Of a DNA stretch of 7,954 bases, positions 1 to 5,352 are shown piece by piece (the first letter of the stretch is position 1; the number at the start of each line of letters is the position of its first letter). Source of the stretch: Saprospiraceae bacterium (GTDB lineage Bacteria > Bacteroidota > Bacteroidia > Chitinophagales > Saprospiraceae); contig JALVCY010000569.1 in the NCBI GenBank assembly GCA_027009605.1, positions 1 through 7,954 on the forward strand, read 5' to 3'. The translations under genes were made by a program, and so were the position numbers. The notes beneath the pieces are model-generated. The model was not told the origin of the DNA, searched no databases, and saw only the letters and a program-made list of their open reading frames with translations.

Positions 1-728
1 GCAAAAATCAAAGGGAGCGTCATTTTTTTCTCTTTGATGTCAATCCCCCGGGGTTTGCCCACATCTGCATCTCCATAATCAAACAAATCGTCTTTTATTT
101 GAAAAGCGAGTCCGATTTTCTCTCCAAAAGAGTGCATTTTTTGGGTCGTCTCGGGATGTTCCGCTGTGGAAGCAGCTCCGGCGGCACAAGCGGCTGCAAT
201 GAGCGAAGCTGTTTTCATGCGGATAATTTCGTAATAAACGGACTCGTCAATATCTAATTTTCGGGCTTTTTCAATTTGTAATAGTTCGCCTTCGCTCATG
301 TCCCGCACCGCTTTGGAAATAATCTGGAGCAACTCATGCTCCCGGTTATCGAGCGCCAAAAGCAAGCCTTTAGACAAAAAATAATCTCCAACTAAAACAG
401 CAATCTTATTTTTCCAGATGGCATTGACAGAGAAATAGCCCCTTCGTTCGTCGGCATCATCTACCACATCATCGTGTACTAAGGTGGCGGTGTGTAATAA
501 TTCGACAAAAGAAGCCGCACGGTAAGTGGAGTCATTGATGGTACCGGATATTTTGGCCGAAAGGAAAACCAGAATAGGCCGCACCTGCTTGCCTTTGCGT
601 TGGACAATATAATAGGTAATCTTATCCAGCAGGGGCACTTTGCTGCGCATATCCTCCTTGAATCGCGCTTCAAACGTGCGCAACTCTGCATCCACCGGCT
701 GTTTAATTTTTTCTAGTCCTTTCTTCAT
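1..728 (-). CDS. Polyprenyl diphosphate synthase, long-chain type (3' end outside window)
   Basis: Condenses isopentenyl diphosphate onto an allylic primer to make the all-trans prenyl chain, probably the menaquinone side chain. About 242 of the usual ~325 residues are visible, reading leftward off the window edge from an ATG at 728. Seen: the GKxVRP substrate motif near residues 46-51, the first aspartate-rich motif DDVVD at 86-90 followed by DERRG, the KTASL stretch near 172-176, the second aspartate-rich motif DDLFD at 213-217, and GKPRG and KEKKMTLPL after it. The residue five before the first Asp is Ala; in this family a small residue there goes with long chains, so IspB/heptaprenyl- or octaprenyl-type is favoured over farnesyl synthase. 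The exact chain length cannot be read, so no symbol is given. All catalytic motifs are intact. Transcribed divergently from the gene at 898. Confidence 0.95.
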   Translation of the reverse strand, partial: MKKGLEKIKQPVDAELRTFEARFKEDMRSKVPLLDKITYYIVQRKGKQVRPILVFLSAKISGTINDSTYRAASFVELLHTATLVHDDVVDDADERRGYFSVNAIWKNKIAVLVGDYFLSKGLLLALDNREHELLQIISKAVRDMSEGELLQIEKARKLDIDESVYYEIIRMKTASLIAAACAAGAASTAEHPETTQKMHSFGEKIGLAFQIKDDLFDYGDADVGKPRGIDIKEKKMTLPLIF

Positions 729-810
729 ATCAAAATAAAGGGGCGAAGTTAATCTATTTTTTCTTTACGCCTTGGTTTTTACTCGCTTTTTTGTAATACC
801 AAAGGTCGCA

Positions 811-824
811 GCGGTTTTAACCGC
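811..824. repeat. GCGGTT/AACCGC dyad between divergent genes
   Basis: A perfect 6-bp inverted repeat, GCGGTT and AACCGC separated by TT, lies in the 169-bp gap between the divergently transcribed polyprenyl synthase and thioredoxin-like genes. It could be an operator or a small hairpin. No T-run follows it on either strand at the right distance for a convincing terminator. Function unknown. Confidence 0.45.
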
Positions 825-861
825 CAATATTTGCCCCATTCAAGTTTATGCCAAAAATGCC

Positions 862-869
862 TATATTTG
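862..869 (+). promoter_or_regulatory. Candidate -7 box (TATATTTG) of the secreted thioredoxin-like gene
   Basis: TATATTTG is an exact match to the Bacteroidetes -7 consensus TAnnTTTG. It predicts a transcript start near 876 and a leader of about 22 nt before the ATG at 898. No good TTTG -33 element is found 19-21 bp upstream, so this is a half-supported promoter. Confidence 0.5.
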
Positions 870-897
870 CTCTTGATATCCACCAGAAAACAAATTA

Positions 898-1707
898 ATG
901 AAACGAATCATTCCGGTCTTGCTCTTTACCCTGTTTTTTGCCTGCTCCGGGTGGGCGCAAGCAAAGATTAACCGGGCATCTAATTTTAAGGTGACAGATA
1001 TTGATGGTCAAAAACATCAACTTTTTGAGTATCTCAACGATGGAAAGTATGTCCTAATTGATTTTTTCTTTACAACTTGCCGGGCTTGCGCAGCGGCTAT
1101 GCCAACCCTGCACAAGGCGTATGAACAATATGGCTGCAACACCGGAGAAGTGGTTTTCTTGGGGATTGATGTAGGCAATACGGATGCCGAAGTTCGACGT
1201 TTTGAAGAAAAATATGGACACTTTTATCCGCTAGTGAGCGGCCAAAATGGGGGTGGAAACAAGGTCATTGCCGACTATGGGATTCCTGCTTATCCGACCA
1301 CCTTGCTCATTGCGCCTAACCGGTCTTTTGTGTCCAAAGATATTTGGCCGGTGAATCAGGCTAATTTGAACAGAGCCATCCTTCAATTGGCCGGAATCGC
1401 CCCATCGGCCTGCCCTTCATCCGTTGGCCATTTCCCCGAAAGGGGCAACATTGAGTTCAGTATCTTCCCTAATCCCGTGGTGAATCATGCAACCCTAAAT
1501 ATTGCCGTCGCTCACTCCATGCAAGTGACGGTGAATATCATCAATATCTTAGGGCAAACAGTAGAAACGCCCATCGATTCTATCTTATCCGAACCAACCT
1601 CCAAGTTTGTGGAGTTTGAACATTTGAAACCGGGGCTATATCTCATGCAACTAATCGCTGATGGAAAAGTGATTTCAACACAGCGTTTTTCCAAGGTAAC
1701 CCCTTGA
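898..1707 (+). CDS. Secreted thioredoxin/TlpA-like protein with T9SS type A sorting domain
   Basis: A 269-residue exported protein. Residues 1-22 form a signal peptide ending WAQA, so cleavage is probably before Lys23. Residues ~25-165 are a TlpA/AhpC-type thioredoxin fold: a CRAC active site (Cys61, Cys64) after the FFFTT strand, the family's usual Trp before the first Cys replaced by Thr, and a probable cis-Pro at 133 in AYPTTLLI. Residues ~187-269 look like a Por/type IX C-terminal sorting domain, beginning FSIFPNPVVNHATL, with the typical ILGQTV and LKPGLYLMQL segments. Known for such domains: passage through the outer membrane by T9SS and attachment to the surface or release. A thiol-disulfide role at the cell surface is inferred; the substrate is unknown. 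The stop codon is the first three bases of a heptamer array. An ATG at 898 after an A-rich leader is the natural start. Confidence 0.92.
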   Translation: MKRIIPVLLFTLFFACSGWAQAKINRASNFKVTDIDGQKHQLFEYLNDGKYVLIDFFFTTCRACAAAMPTLHKAYEQYGCNTGEVVFLGIDVGNTDAEVRRFEEKYGHFYPLVSGQNGGGNKVIADYGIPAYPTTLLIAPNRSFVSKDIWPVNQANLNRAILQLAGIAPSACPSSVGHFPERGNIEFSIFPNPVVNHATLNIAVAHSMQVTVNIINILGQTVETPIDSILSEPTSKFVEFEHLKPGLYLMQLIADGKVISTQRFSKVTP

Positions 1708-1767
1708 TGAGTGATGAGTGATGAGTGATGAGTGATGAGTGGTGAGTAGTGAGTGGTGAGTGATGAG
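1705..1767. repeat. Heptamer tandem array 1 (TRRTGAG x9)
   Basis: Nine contiguous 7-bp units: five TGATGAG, then TGGTGAG, TAGTGAG, TGGTGAG and TGATGAG. Positions 2 and 3 vary only between purines. The first unit supplies the TGA stop of the preceding gene. Three minus-strand open frames across this region (up to 142 codons) read only low-complexity Thr-His-Ser-Leu protein and are not genes. Confidence 0.9.
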
Positions 1768-1810
1768 TAAGTTGAAGCAGGCAAGAATAAGCAAAAATAA
1801 ACGGAAAAAA

Positions 1811-1830
1811 AATCTGCGTACATCTGCGGG
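1811..1830. repeat. Dispersed 20-bp motif, copy 1 (ATCTGCG pair)
   Basis: AATCTGCGTACATCTGCGGG contains ATCTGCG twice, 10 bp apart, followed by a purine run. An almost identical copy sits at 1883-1902, and each follows a heptamer array, so array plus motif behave as a composite repeated unit. No coding or RNA function is apparent. Confidence 0.8.
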
Positions 1831-1839
1831 AAAAGAAAG

Positions 1840-1874
1840 TAGTGAGTAGTGAGTGGTGAGTAGTGAGTGATGAG
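1840..1874. repeat. Heptamer tandem array 2 (TRRTGAG x5)
   Basis: Five units: TAGTGAG, TAGTGAG, TGGTGAG, TAGTGAG, TGATGAG, of the same family as the array at 1705-1767. Both arrays end in TGATGAG followed by TAAGT, which supports an ancestral duplication of a larger block. Confidence 0.88.
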
Positions 1875-1882
1875 TAAGTCGG

Positions 1883-1902
1883 AATCTGCGCACATCTGCG
1901 GA
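1883..1902. repeat. Dispersed 20-bp motif, copy 2 (ATCTGCG pair)
   Basis: AATCTGCGCACATCTGCGGA matches the copy at 1811-1830 at 18 of 20 positions and is followed by an A10 run. It lies 8 bp after the second heptamer array. Confidence 0.8.
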
Positions 1903-1987
1903 AAAAAAAAACTCCCCAAAAACAGGCGCAAAAAGGGCATTTTTTAACCAAAATAGTGGATGCCTAAACAGTTACAATAACAAAAAG

Positions 1988-2521
1988 ATGAAACAGTTAG
2001 TCTTATTATTGATGTTCAGCACTTTCTTGACTCCGGTATTTGGGCAAGGATATGATATTGGGGTCGAATTTCAAGCTTACCCGACCGGCTATATGCCCGG
2101 TGTCCGTTTAGAACGAAATTTCGGGACTCGGCATGCCCTACATTTGCGGGTAGGGGCGAATATCTTCGATCATCGGGATTGGGGAAAGCACTTACGAGAA
2201 CGTGGAGCCGGGGTGGGGTTTACCCTTGGGTACAAGCGATATTTTTCGGAAGGTCATGAAGGGCTTTTCTTAGGCTTGCGCAATGATATTTGGTGGAATC
2301 AAGTCGATTGGGGGCGGGATAACGGTCTTCCGTCTGAAGGGACGACCAAAATAACGGTAGTTCAACCCACCGTTGAAGGGGGTTATACTTTCGTAAAAAA
2401 TCATTTCTTTTGGACACCTAGTTTGGGTTTTGGATTTGAGATTAATGCCGTAACAGACGGCGAGCCGACCGGAGAAGGGGCGATTCTTTTGGCCGGACTA
2501 ATAGTCGGATACCGGTTTTAG
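1988..2521 (+). CDS. Small outer-membrane beta-barrel protein, function unknown
   Basis: A 177-residue protein. Residues 1-19 form a signal peptide (hydrophobic core LVLLLMFSTFL, cleavage probably at FG/QG). The rest has alternating hydrophobic and polar residues with many Gly and aromatic positions: strand-like segments near 23-30, 37-44, 50-57, 74-82, 92-100, 122-135, 140-153 and 163-177. It ends GLIVGYRF, and a C-terminal Phe is the usual outer-membrane insertion signal. This is the pattern of a short, roughly 8-stranded outer-membrane barrel (OmpX/OmpA-barrel size). No enzyme motif is seen, so structural, adhesive or porin-like roles cannot be told apart. The ATG follows the A-rich leader AATAACAAAAAG with no Shine-Dalgarno. 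No clear promoter was found in the repeat-laden upstream gap. Confidence 0.82.
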   Translation: MKQLVLLLMFSTFLTPVFGQGYDIGVEFQAYPTGYMPGVRLERNFGTRHALHLRVGANIFDHRDWGKHLRERGAGVGFTLGYKRYFSEGHEGLFLGLRNDIWWNQVDWGRDNGLPSEGTTKITVVQPTVEGGYTFVKNHFFWTPSLGFGFEINAVTDGEPTGEGAILLAGLIVGYRF

Positions 2522-2530
2522 GCCATTTCG

Positions 2531-2547
2531 TCTCCCCAGAGATTTTT
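2531..2547 (+). terminator. Weak intrinsic terminator after the beta-barrel gene
   Basis: TCTC-CCCA-GAGA (4-bp stem, 4-nt loop) followed directly by five T residues, starting 10 bp after the stop codon. Position and T-run fit, but the stem is short. Confidence 0.35.
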
Positions 2548-2690
2548 CAAAAACCTAAGGCAGACACCAATCTTGGCAATCTGATGTCCCAAGCTCATTC
2601 CCGTGATTTCCAAAATCTACGACATCATCTAACTTCCCCAAAGTCCCAAAAACGAGCAAGTCTCGAGCGAGAGCCTAAACTCTTTATTCT

Positions 2691-2719
2691 AGCGAAGCTT
2701 GCGAGTGAATCAACTCGCA
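2691..2719. repeat. AGCGAAGCT mini-hairpin plus 7-bp stem-loop
   Basis: AGC-GAA-GCT at 2691-2699 is followed directly by TGCGAGT (2700-2706), the loop GAATCA, and ACTCGCA (2713-2719), a perfect 7-bp stem. The text AGCGAAGC-TGCGAG-GAATCAACT recurs in variant form at 2967-2986, 4081-4093 and 4107-4131, so this is a diverged third member of the long repeat family. Confidence 0.65.
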
Positions 2720-2829
2720 GCAATTTCCTATATGAGTTTTTCTACAAATCAAATAGAATGATTCAGAGCTGTTATTTTGTGTTTTTTGTTACCATTCGGC
2801 GTAAAAATACTCTTTTTCATAGAGGCTTT

Positions 2830-2914
2830 ACCACTAAGGCCATTTAGTTTTGCACTAAGAATACACTAAGACGTCTTAGTGCAGTCTTAGTGTTTTCTGC
2901 GTGTTCTTAGTGGT
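2830..2914. repeat. Concentric inverted repeats built from CACTAAG
   Basis: Three arm pairs share one centre near 2872. The core at 2864-2881 is the perfect palindrome CACTAAGACGTCTTAGTG. Around it, CACTAAGA (2853-2860) pairs with TCTTAGTG (2885-2892) across a symmetric 3x3-nt internal loop. The outermost pair is ACCACTAAG (2830-2838) with CTTAGTGGT (2906-2914). A further TCTTAGTG overlaps the outer right arm. It could be a bidirectional terminator, a protein-binding array or a mobile repeat; no transposase is present. Confidence 0.8.
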
Positions 2915-2966
2915 CAGGCTGCTACGTCATTGGATTCCCAAATAGGGAATTGCTGATCATCCGGCA

Positions 2967-3178
2967 AAGCCTGCGAGCGAATCAACTTTTTCAACTCTCT
3001 CAACTTTCTCAACTAGCAGAATATCGAATGCAGAATCCCGAATATCGAATAATGAAGTAAAAGCCCCAACAAAAACCCAAATCGTCTCAACCTGCGAAGC
3101 ACTCAACCCGAAGTCCGCATCCACGATAGTAATCGGGACGAGTCTCAACCTAGGAAGCCAAAGGCGACCGTCTCAACC
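2967..3178. repeat. Long dispersed repeat, copy A (~210 bp)
   Basis: Aligns along its length with 4111-4301 in the same orientation, with small indels. Shared blocks in order: CTGCGAGCGAATCAACT, a TCAAC-rich part (here three 9-bp units CTTTTTCAA, CTCTCTCAA and CTTTCTCAA at 2986-3012), two GAATATCGAAT copies 21 bp apart at 3019 and 3040, CCTGCGAAGCACTCAACC, and a 34-bp block at 3120-3153 identical to 4244-4277. The text is non-coding in both copies. Confidence 0.85.
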
Positions 3179-3206
3179 TCCAAAACCGCAAAAGTCAAAT
3201 AATTCA

Positions 3207-3231
3207 GTAGGGATACACGGCCATGCATCCC
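3207..3231. repeat. GTAG-headed REP-like palindrome 1
   Basis: GTAG overlaps a 22-bp near-palindrome at 3210-3231 (GGGAT arm, ATCCC arm, GGCC centre). On the minus strand the two mismatches become G-U pairs, so that RNA would fold without a break. A GTAG head beside a hairpin is the recognised form of REP elements mobilised by RAYT (TnpA-REP) transposases. A second GTAG palindrome is at 7888-7912. No RAYT gene lies in the window. Confidence 0.55.
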
Positions 3232-3349
3232 CCACAGGCGTGCCCCAAAGACCAAAAAAAATCAAGTCCCCCAAAACAAGCATAGCCAAGCGACGTTATA
3301 AGGACATTATTCACATGGGAAGTTGATTCCCAAAAAAATACAAATAACG

Positions 3350-3811
3350 ATGTTAGATAAATTATTTGAGTCATTTGGCGGAGAAGTAGCCGGTTCTATT
3401 GCTGAAAAAGCAGGAATTTCTATGGATCAAGCCAAATCTGTCCTACCTGTAGCCCAAGAAAGTATCCAAGAAGGATTAATGAAAGAAGTGACCGGTGGTA
3501 ATGTTTCCGGTATATTGGGTATGTTCAATAGTGGTAGCGGGATGAGTAGCAACCCTATTTTTGGGGGCATCAAACAGATGTTTATGGCCAATATGATGTC
3601 AAAGCTAGGTCTCCCTTCCGGCGTGGCCACTATGATTTCCGGTTTTGGCCTAGAAAGTATCATGGGTAAATTAGGCGGCATACTTGGGGACGGTGGTGAA
3701 GTAACCGAGTCTGGTTTGATGGACAAATTAGGCCTTGGCGGCGGTCTCGGAGATATGGCCAAGAACATTGCCGGCGATAAACTCAAAGATATTACCGGCG
3801 GACTTTTTTAG
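3350..3811 (+). CDS. DUF937-like protein, function unknown
   Basis: A 153-residue protein from the ATG at 3350, preceded by the A-rich leader AATACAAATAACG; an upstream in-frame TTG at 3323 would add nine unlikely residues. Begins MLDKLFESFGG, then an amphipathic helical N-terminal half (AGISMDQAKSVLPVAQESIQEGL, residues ~21-43) and a Gly/Met-rich second half with SNPIFGGIKQMFMANMMSKLGLPSG near 67-91 and GLESIMGKLGG near 100-110. This order resembles DUF937/YidB-type proteins common in Bacteroidetes, whose role is not established. No signal peptide or membrane segment, so probably cytoplasmic. The Gly-rich tail (residues 105-153) has repeated helix-glycine units such as LGLGGGLGDM. It stands alone between two repeat islands and has its own terminator. 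Confidence 0.8.
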   Translation: MLDKLFESFGGEVAGSIAEKAGISMDQAKSVLPVAQESIQEGLMKEVTGGNVSGILGMFNSGSGMSSNPIFGGIKQMFMANMMSKLGLPSGVATMISGFGLESIMGKLGGILGDGGEVTESGLMDKLGLGGGLGDMAKNIAGDKLKDITGGLF

Positions 3812-3828
3812 TCAATAACCTAGGATTC

Positions 3829-3842
3829 ACTCCTTTGGGAGT
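3829..3842 (+). repeat. Small ACTCC/GGAGT hairpin after the DUF937-like gene
   Basis: ACTCC-TTTG-GGAGT, a perfect 5-bp stem with a 4-nt loop, 17 bp after the stop codon. No T-run follows it, so it is probably an mRNA 3'-end stem ahead of the stronger hairpin at 3850. Confidence 0.5.
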
Positions 3843-3849
3843 ATGAAAT

Positions 3850-3893
3850 GCATCGGCTCGTTTCTAAGGAAGGAGTCGATGCGTTTTAATTTT
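3850..3893 (+). terminator. Intrinsic terminator of the DUF937-like gene
   Basis: A 10-bp stem, GCATCGGCTC (3850-3859) with GAGTCGATGC (3873-3882), contains one G-U pair and a 13-nt loop, and is followed by GTTTTAATTTT. Distance from the stop (38 bp), stem strength and T-rich tail all fit a rho-independent terminator. Confidence 0.8.
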
Positions 3894-3912
3894 GTGGTCT
3901 CAAGAACAAACC

Positions 3913-3947
3913 GTTAAAGGTCAAAGGTGAAGGGTTAAAGGTGAAAG
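3913..3947. repeat. Heptamer tandem array 3 (GTNAARG x5)
   Basis: Five contiguous 7-bp units: GTTAAAG, GTCAAAG, GTGAAGG, GTTAAAG, GTGAAAG. The period is the same as the TRRTGAG arrays at 1705-1874 but the sequence differs. A degenerate sixth unit may follow at 3948-3954. Confidence 0.8.
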
Positions 3948-3971
3948 GTAGGCAGCCAAGAGCGTGTTCCC

Positions 3972-4035
3972 TTGAACGTCCGAAGGACATTGAACGCCCG
4001 AAGGGCAAATTGAACGTGCGAAGCACAAATTGAAC
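3972..4035. repeat. Tandem TTGAAC units with covarying GAA-loop mini-hairpins
   Basis: TTGAAC occurs at 3972, 3990, 4010 and 4030. The first three are followed directly by a 4-bp stem closed by a GAA loop: GTCC-GAA-GGAC (3978-3988), GCCC-GAA-GGGC (3996-4006) and GTGC-GAA-GCAC (4016-4026). Stem bases differ between units but pairing is always kept, while loop and TTGAAC spacer are constant. The fourth TTGAAC lacks the hairpin. Confidence 0.82.
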
Positions 4036-4110
4036 ATATAATAAAGCAAAATCCCAATCAAAAATCCAAATCTCTAAACTAGCGAAGCGAATCAACTTTT
4101 TCAACTAGCG

Positions 4111-4301
4111 AAGCCTGCGAGCGAATCAACTCTCTCAACCACCGGAATATCGAATGTAGAATCCCGAATATCCAATGAAGAAATAAAATCCATTAAAAAC
4201 CCAAACCGTCTCAACCTGCGAAGCACTCAACCTGAAGTCCGAATCCACGATAGTAATCGGGACGAGTCTCAACCTAGAGAGCCGTAGGCGAACGTCTCAA
4301 C
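4111..4301. repeat. Long dispersed repeat, copy B (~190 bp)
   Basis: Same-orientation partner of 2967-3178, about 1.1 kb away. The 34 bp at 4244-4277 are identical to 3120-3153, and the CTGCGAGCGAATCAACT, GAATATCGAAT and CCTGCGAAGCACTCAACC blocks are kept in order. The TCAAC 9-bp expansion of copy A is shorter here, but a partial extra copy (AGCGAAGCGAATCAACT) sits just upstream at 4081-4097. Confidence 0.85.
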
Positions 4302-4323
4302 TTTCTCAACTTCACCAAACGCC

Positions 4324-5340
4324 TCAAATCGTCCACTTAGACAAAGGAGCCACCGAATGATCCACAAATTCCCCTTCCAGATACTTAAACCGGGCAGCCA
4401 CCGCAATCATCCCGGCATTATCGGTGCAATACTCAAATGGCGGGATATAGGTCGTCCAACGTTCTTTTTCCCCCATTTCCTTTAGTTTTTTACGCAAGTA
4501 GGAATTGGCAGAAACCCCGCCGGCAATGGTGATTTGATTGATATTCAGGTGGCGAGCGGCTTTACGGAGTTTTTGAAGTAGGATGGTGACGATCCTATGC
4601 TGGATGGACGCAGCGATATCCGCCATATTATCTTGGATAAAATCGGGGTTTTCGGCGACTTGGTCTCTTAGAAAGTACTTAATAGCGGTTTTGATGCCCG
4701 AAAAACTATAGTTGTAACCTTGAATTCTCGGCTGGGGAAACTCAAAAATAGGCGTCCCTTTTTGCGCAAGCTTATCTATAAGCGGCCCGGCCGGGTAGTC
4801 TAATCCCATCATTTTACCGCTCTTGTCAAACGCTTCACCGGCGGCATCATCTATCGACCGGCCGATAATTTTCATGTCTAAAGGCGACTGGACGAGTACA
4901 ATTTGGGTGTGTCCTCCTGATACCGTCAAACACAAAAAAGGAAAATCCGGATAAGGCTTTTGGGCGAAAGCCGATAATACGTGGGCTTGAAGATGATTGA
5001 CTTCTATCAAGGGAATGCCTTGGCTTAGGGCTAGAGATTTGGCGAAAGTCATGCCCACAATCAAGGAGCCAATTAACCCGGGGCCTCGAGTAAATGCAAC
5101 CGCATCTAGTTGATGCACAGTCGTTTGTGCATCTTTGAGTGCCTGATCGACGACCGGAATAATATTGTTTTGATGTGCTCTGGAAGCAACTTCCGGGACG
5201 ATTCCTCCGTAAAGTCGGTGTACGTCCTGACTAGCGACCACGTTGCTCAGGACAACGTCATCCTTGATAATGGCGGCAGAAGTATCATCACAAGATGATT
5301 CTATAGCCAAAATTGTGTGATGTATTAAGTTTTTTTTCAT
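4324..5340 (-). CDS. tsaD: tRNA N6-adenosine threonylcarbamoyltransferase TsaD
   Basis: Transfers the threonylcarbamoyl group from threonylcarbamoyl-AMP to A37 of ANN-decoding tRNAs (t6A), with TsaB and TsaE in the known bacterial complex; cytoplasmic. The 338 residues match the family's usual length. Seen: N-terminal ILAIESSCDDTSAAII (10-25), YGGIVPEVASRAH (44-56), TRGPGLIGSLIVG (84-96), metal-binding HLQAH (His116, His120), VSGGHTQI (140-147), DDAAGEAFDK (164-173), YNYSFSGIKTA (209-219), IAGGVSANSYLR (272-283) and TDNAGMIA with Asp307 as the third metal ligand. All key residues are present. The ATG at 5340 is preferred; an in-frame TTG at 5355 adds five residues but would lie upstream of the predicted transcript start. 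Divergent from the bactofilin gene, 29 bp apart. Confidence 0.98.
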   Translation of the reverse strand: MKKNLIHHTILAIESSCDDTSAAIIKDDVVLSNVVASQDVHRLYGGIVPEVASRAHQNNIIPVVDQALKDAQTTVHQLDAVAFTRGPGLIGSLIVGMTFAKSLALSQGIPLIEVNHLQAHVLSAFAQKPYPDFPFLCLTVSGGHTQIVLVQSPLDMKIIGRSIDDAAGEAFDKSGKMMGLDYPAGPLIDKLAQKGTPIFEFPQPRIQGYNYSFSGIKTAIKYFLRDQVAENPDFIQDNMADIAASIQHRIVTILLQKLRKAARHLNINQITIAGGVSANSYLRKKLKEMGEKERWTTYIPPFEYCTDNAGMIAVAARFKYLEGEFVDHSVAPLSKWTI

Positions 5341-5352
5341 ATCTTGCTGGCG

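Larger units (their letters stand above)
2522..3349. other. Repeat-rich non-coding island 1
   Basis: This 828-bp stretch has no believable gene. An 87-codon plus-strand frame at 2584-2847 has no family resemblance, starts in repeat-like text and ends in the palindrome region; a 63-codon minus-strand frame at 2957-3148 is translated repeat. Contents in order: a weak terminator-like hairpin, a GCGAAGC hairpin next to a 7-bp stem, a concentric CACTAAG palindrome, a long imperfect repeat shared with 4111-4301, and a GTAG-headed REP-like palindrome. Confidence 0.75.
3894..4323. other. Repeat-rich non-coding island 2
   Basis: A 430-bp gap between the DUF937-like gene's terminator and the tsaD stop codon (convergent genes). 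A 72-codon minus-strand frame at 3886-4104 only translates repeats. Contents in order: a GTNAARG heptamer array, three covarying GAA mini-hairpins, GCGAAGC motifs, and copy B of the long dispersed repeat. No terminator for tsaD could be picked out here. Confidence 0.75.

Noticed and set aside
1512..1951. Three overlapping minus-strand open frames (72-142 codons) rich in Thr, His, Ser and Leu
   Set aside because: They translate the 7-bp TRRTGAG arrays and overlap a convincing plus-strand gene; the low-complexity protein has no domain.
2584..2847. 87-codon plus-strand frame
   Set aside because: No signal peptide, family resemblance or leader; composed of repeat text and hairpin sequence. Possible but unsupported as a gene.
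2830..2914. Insertion-sequence ends
   Set aside because: The inverted repeats are nested around a centre with no transposase or room for one between them.
2957..3148. 63-codon minus-strand frame in long repeat copy A
   Set aside because: Protein such as VEKVERVEKVD is the translation of 9-bp repeats, and the frame is not kept in copy B.
3323..3349. Upstream TTG start for the DUF937-like gene
   Set aside because: Adds nine residues unlike the family, and the ATG at 3350 has the typical A-rich leader.
3886..4104. 72-codon minus-strand frame
   Set aside because: Spans the heptamer array and mini-hairpins; reads only repeat-derived sequence.
2967..4301. CRISPR array
   Set aside because: Repeats are modular and unevenly spaced, without constant-length repeats and unique spacers, and no cas genes are present.
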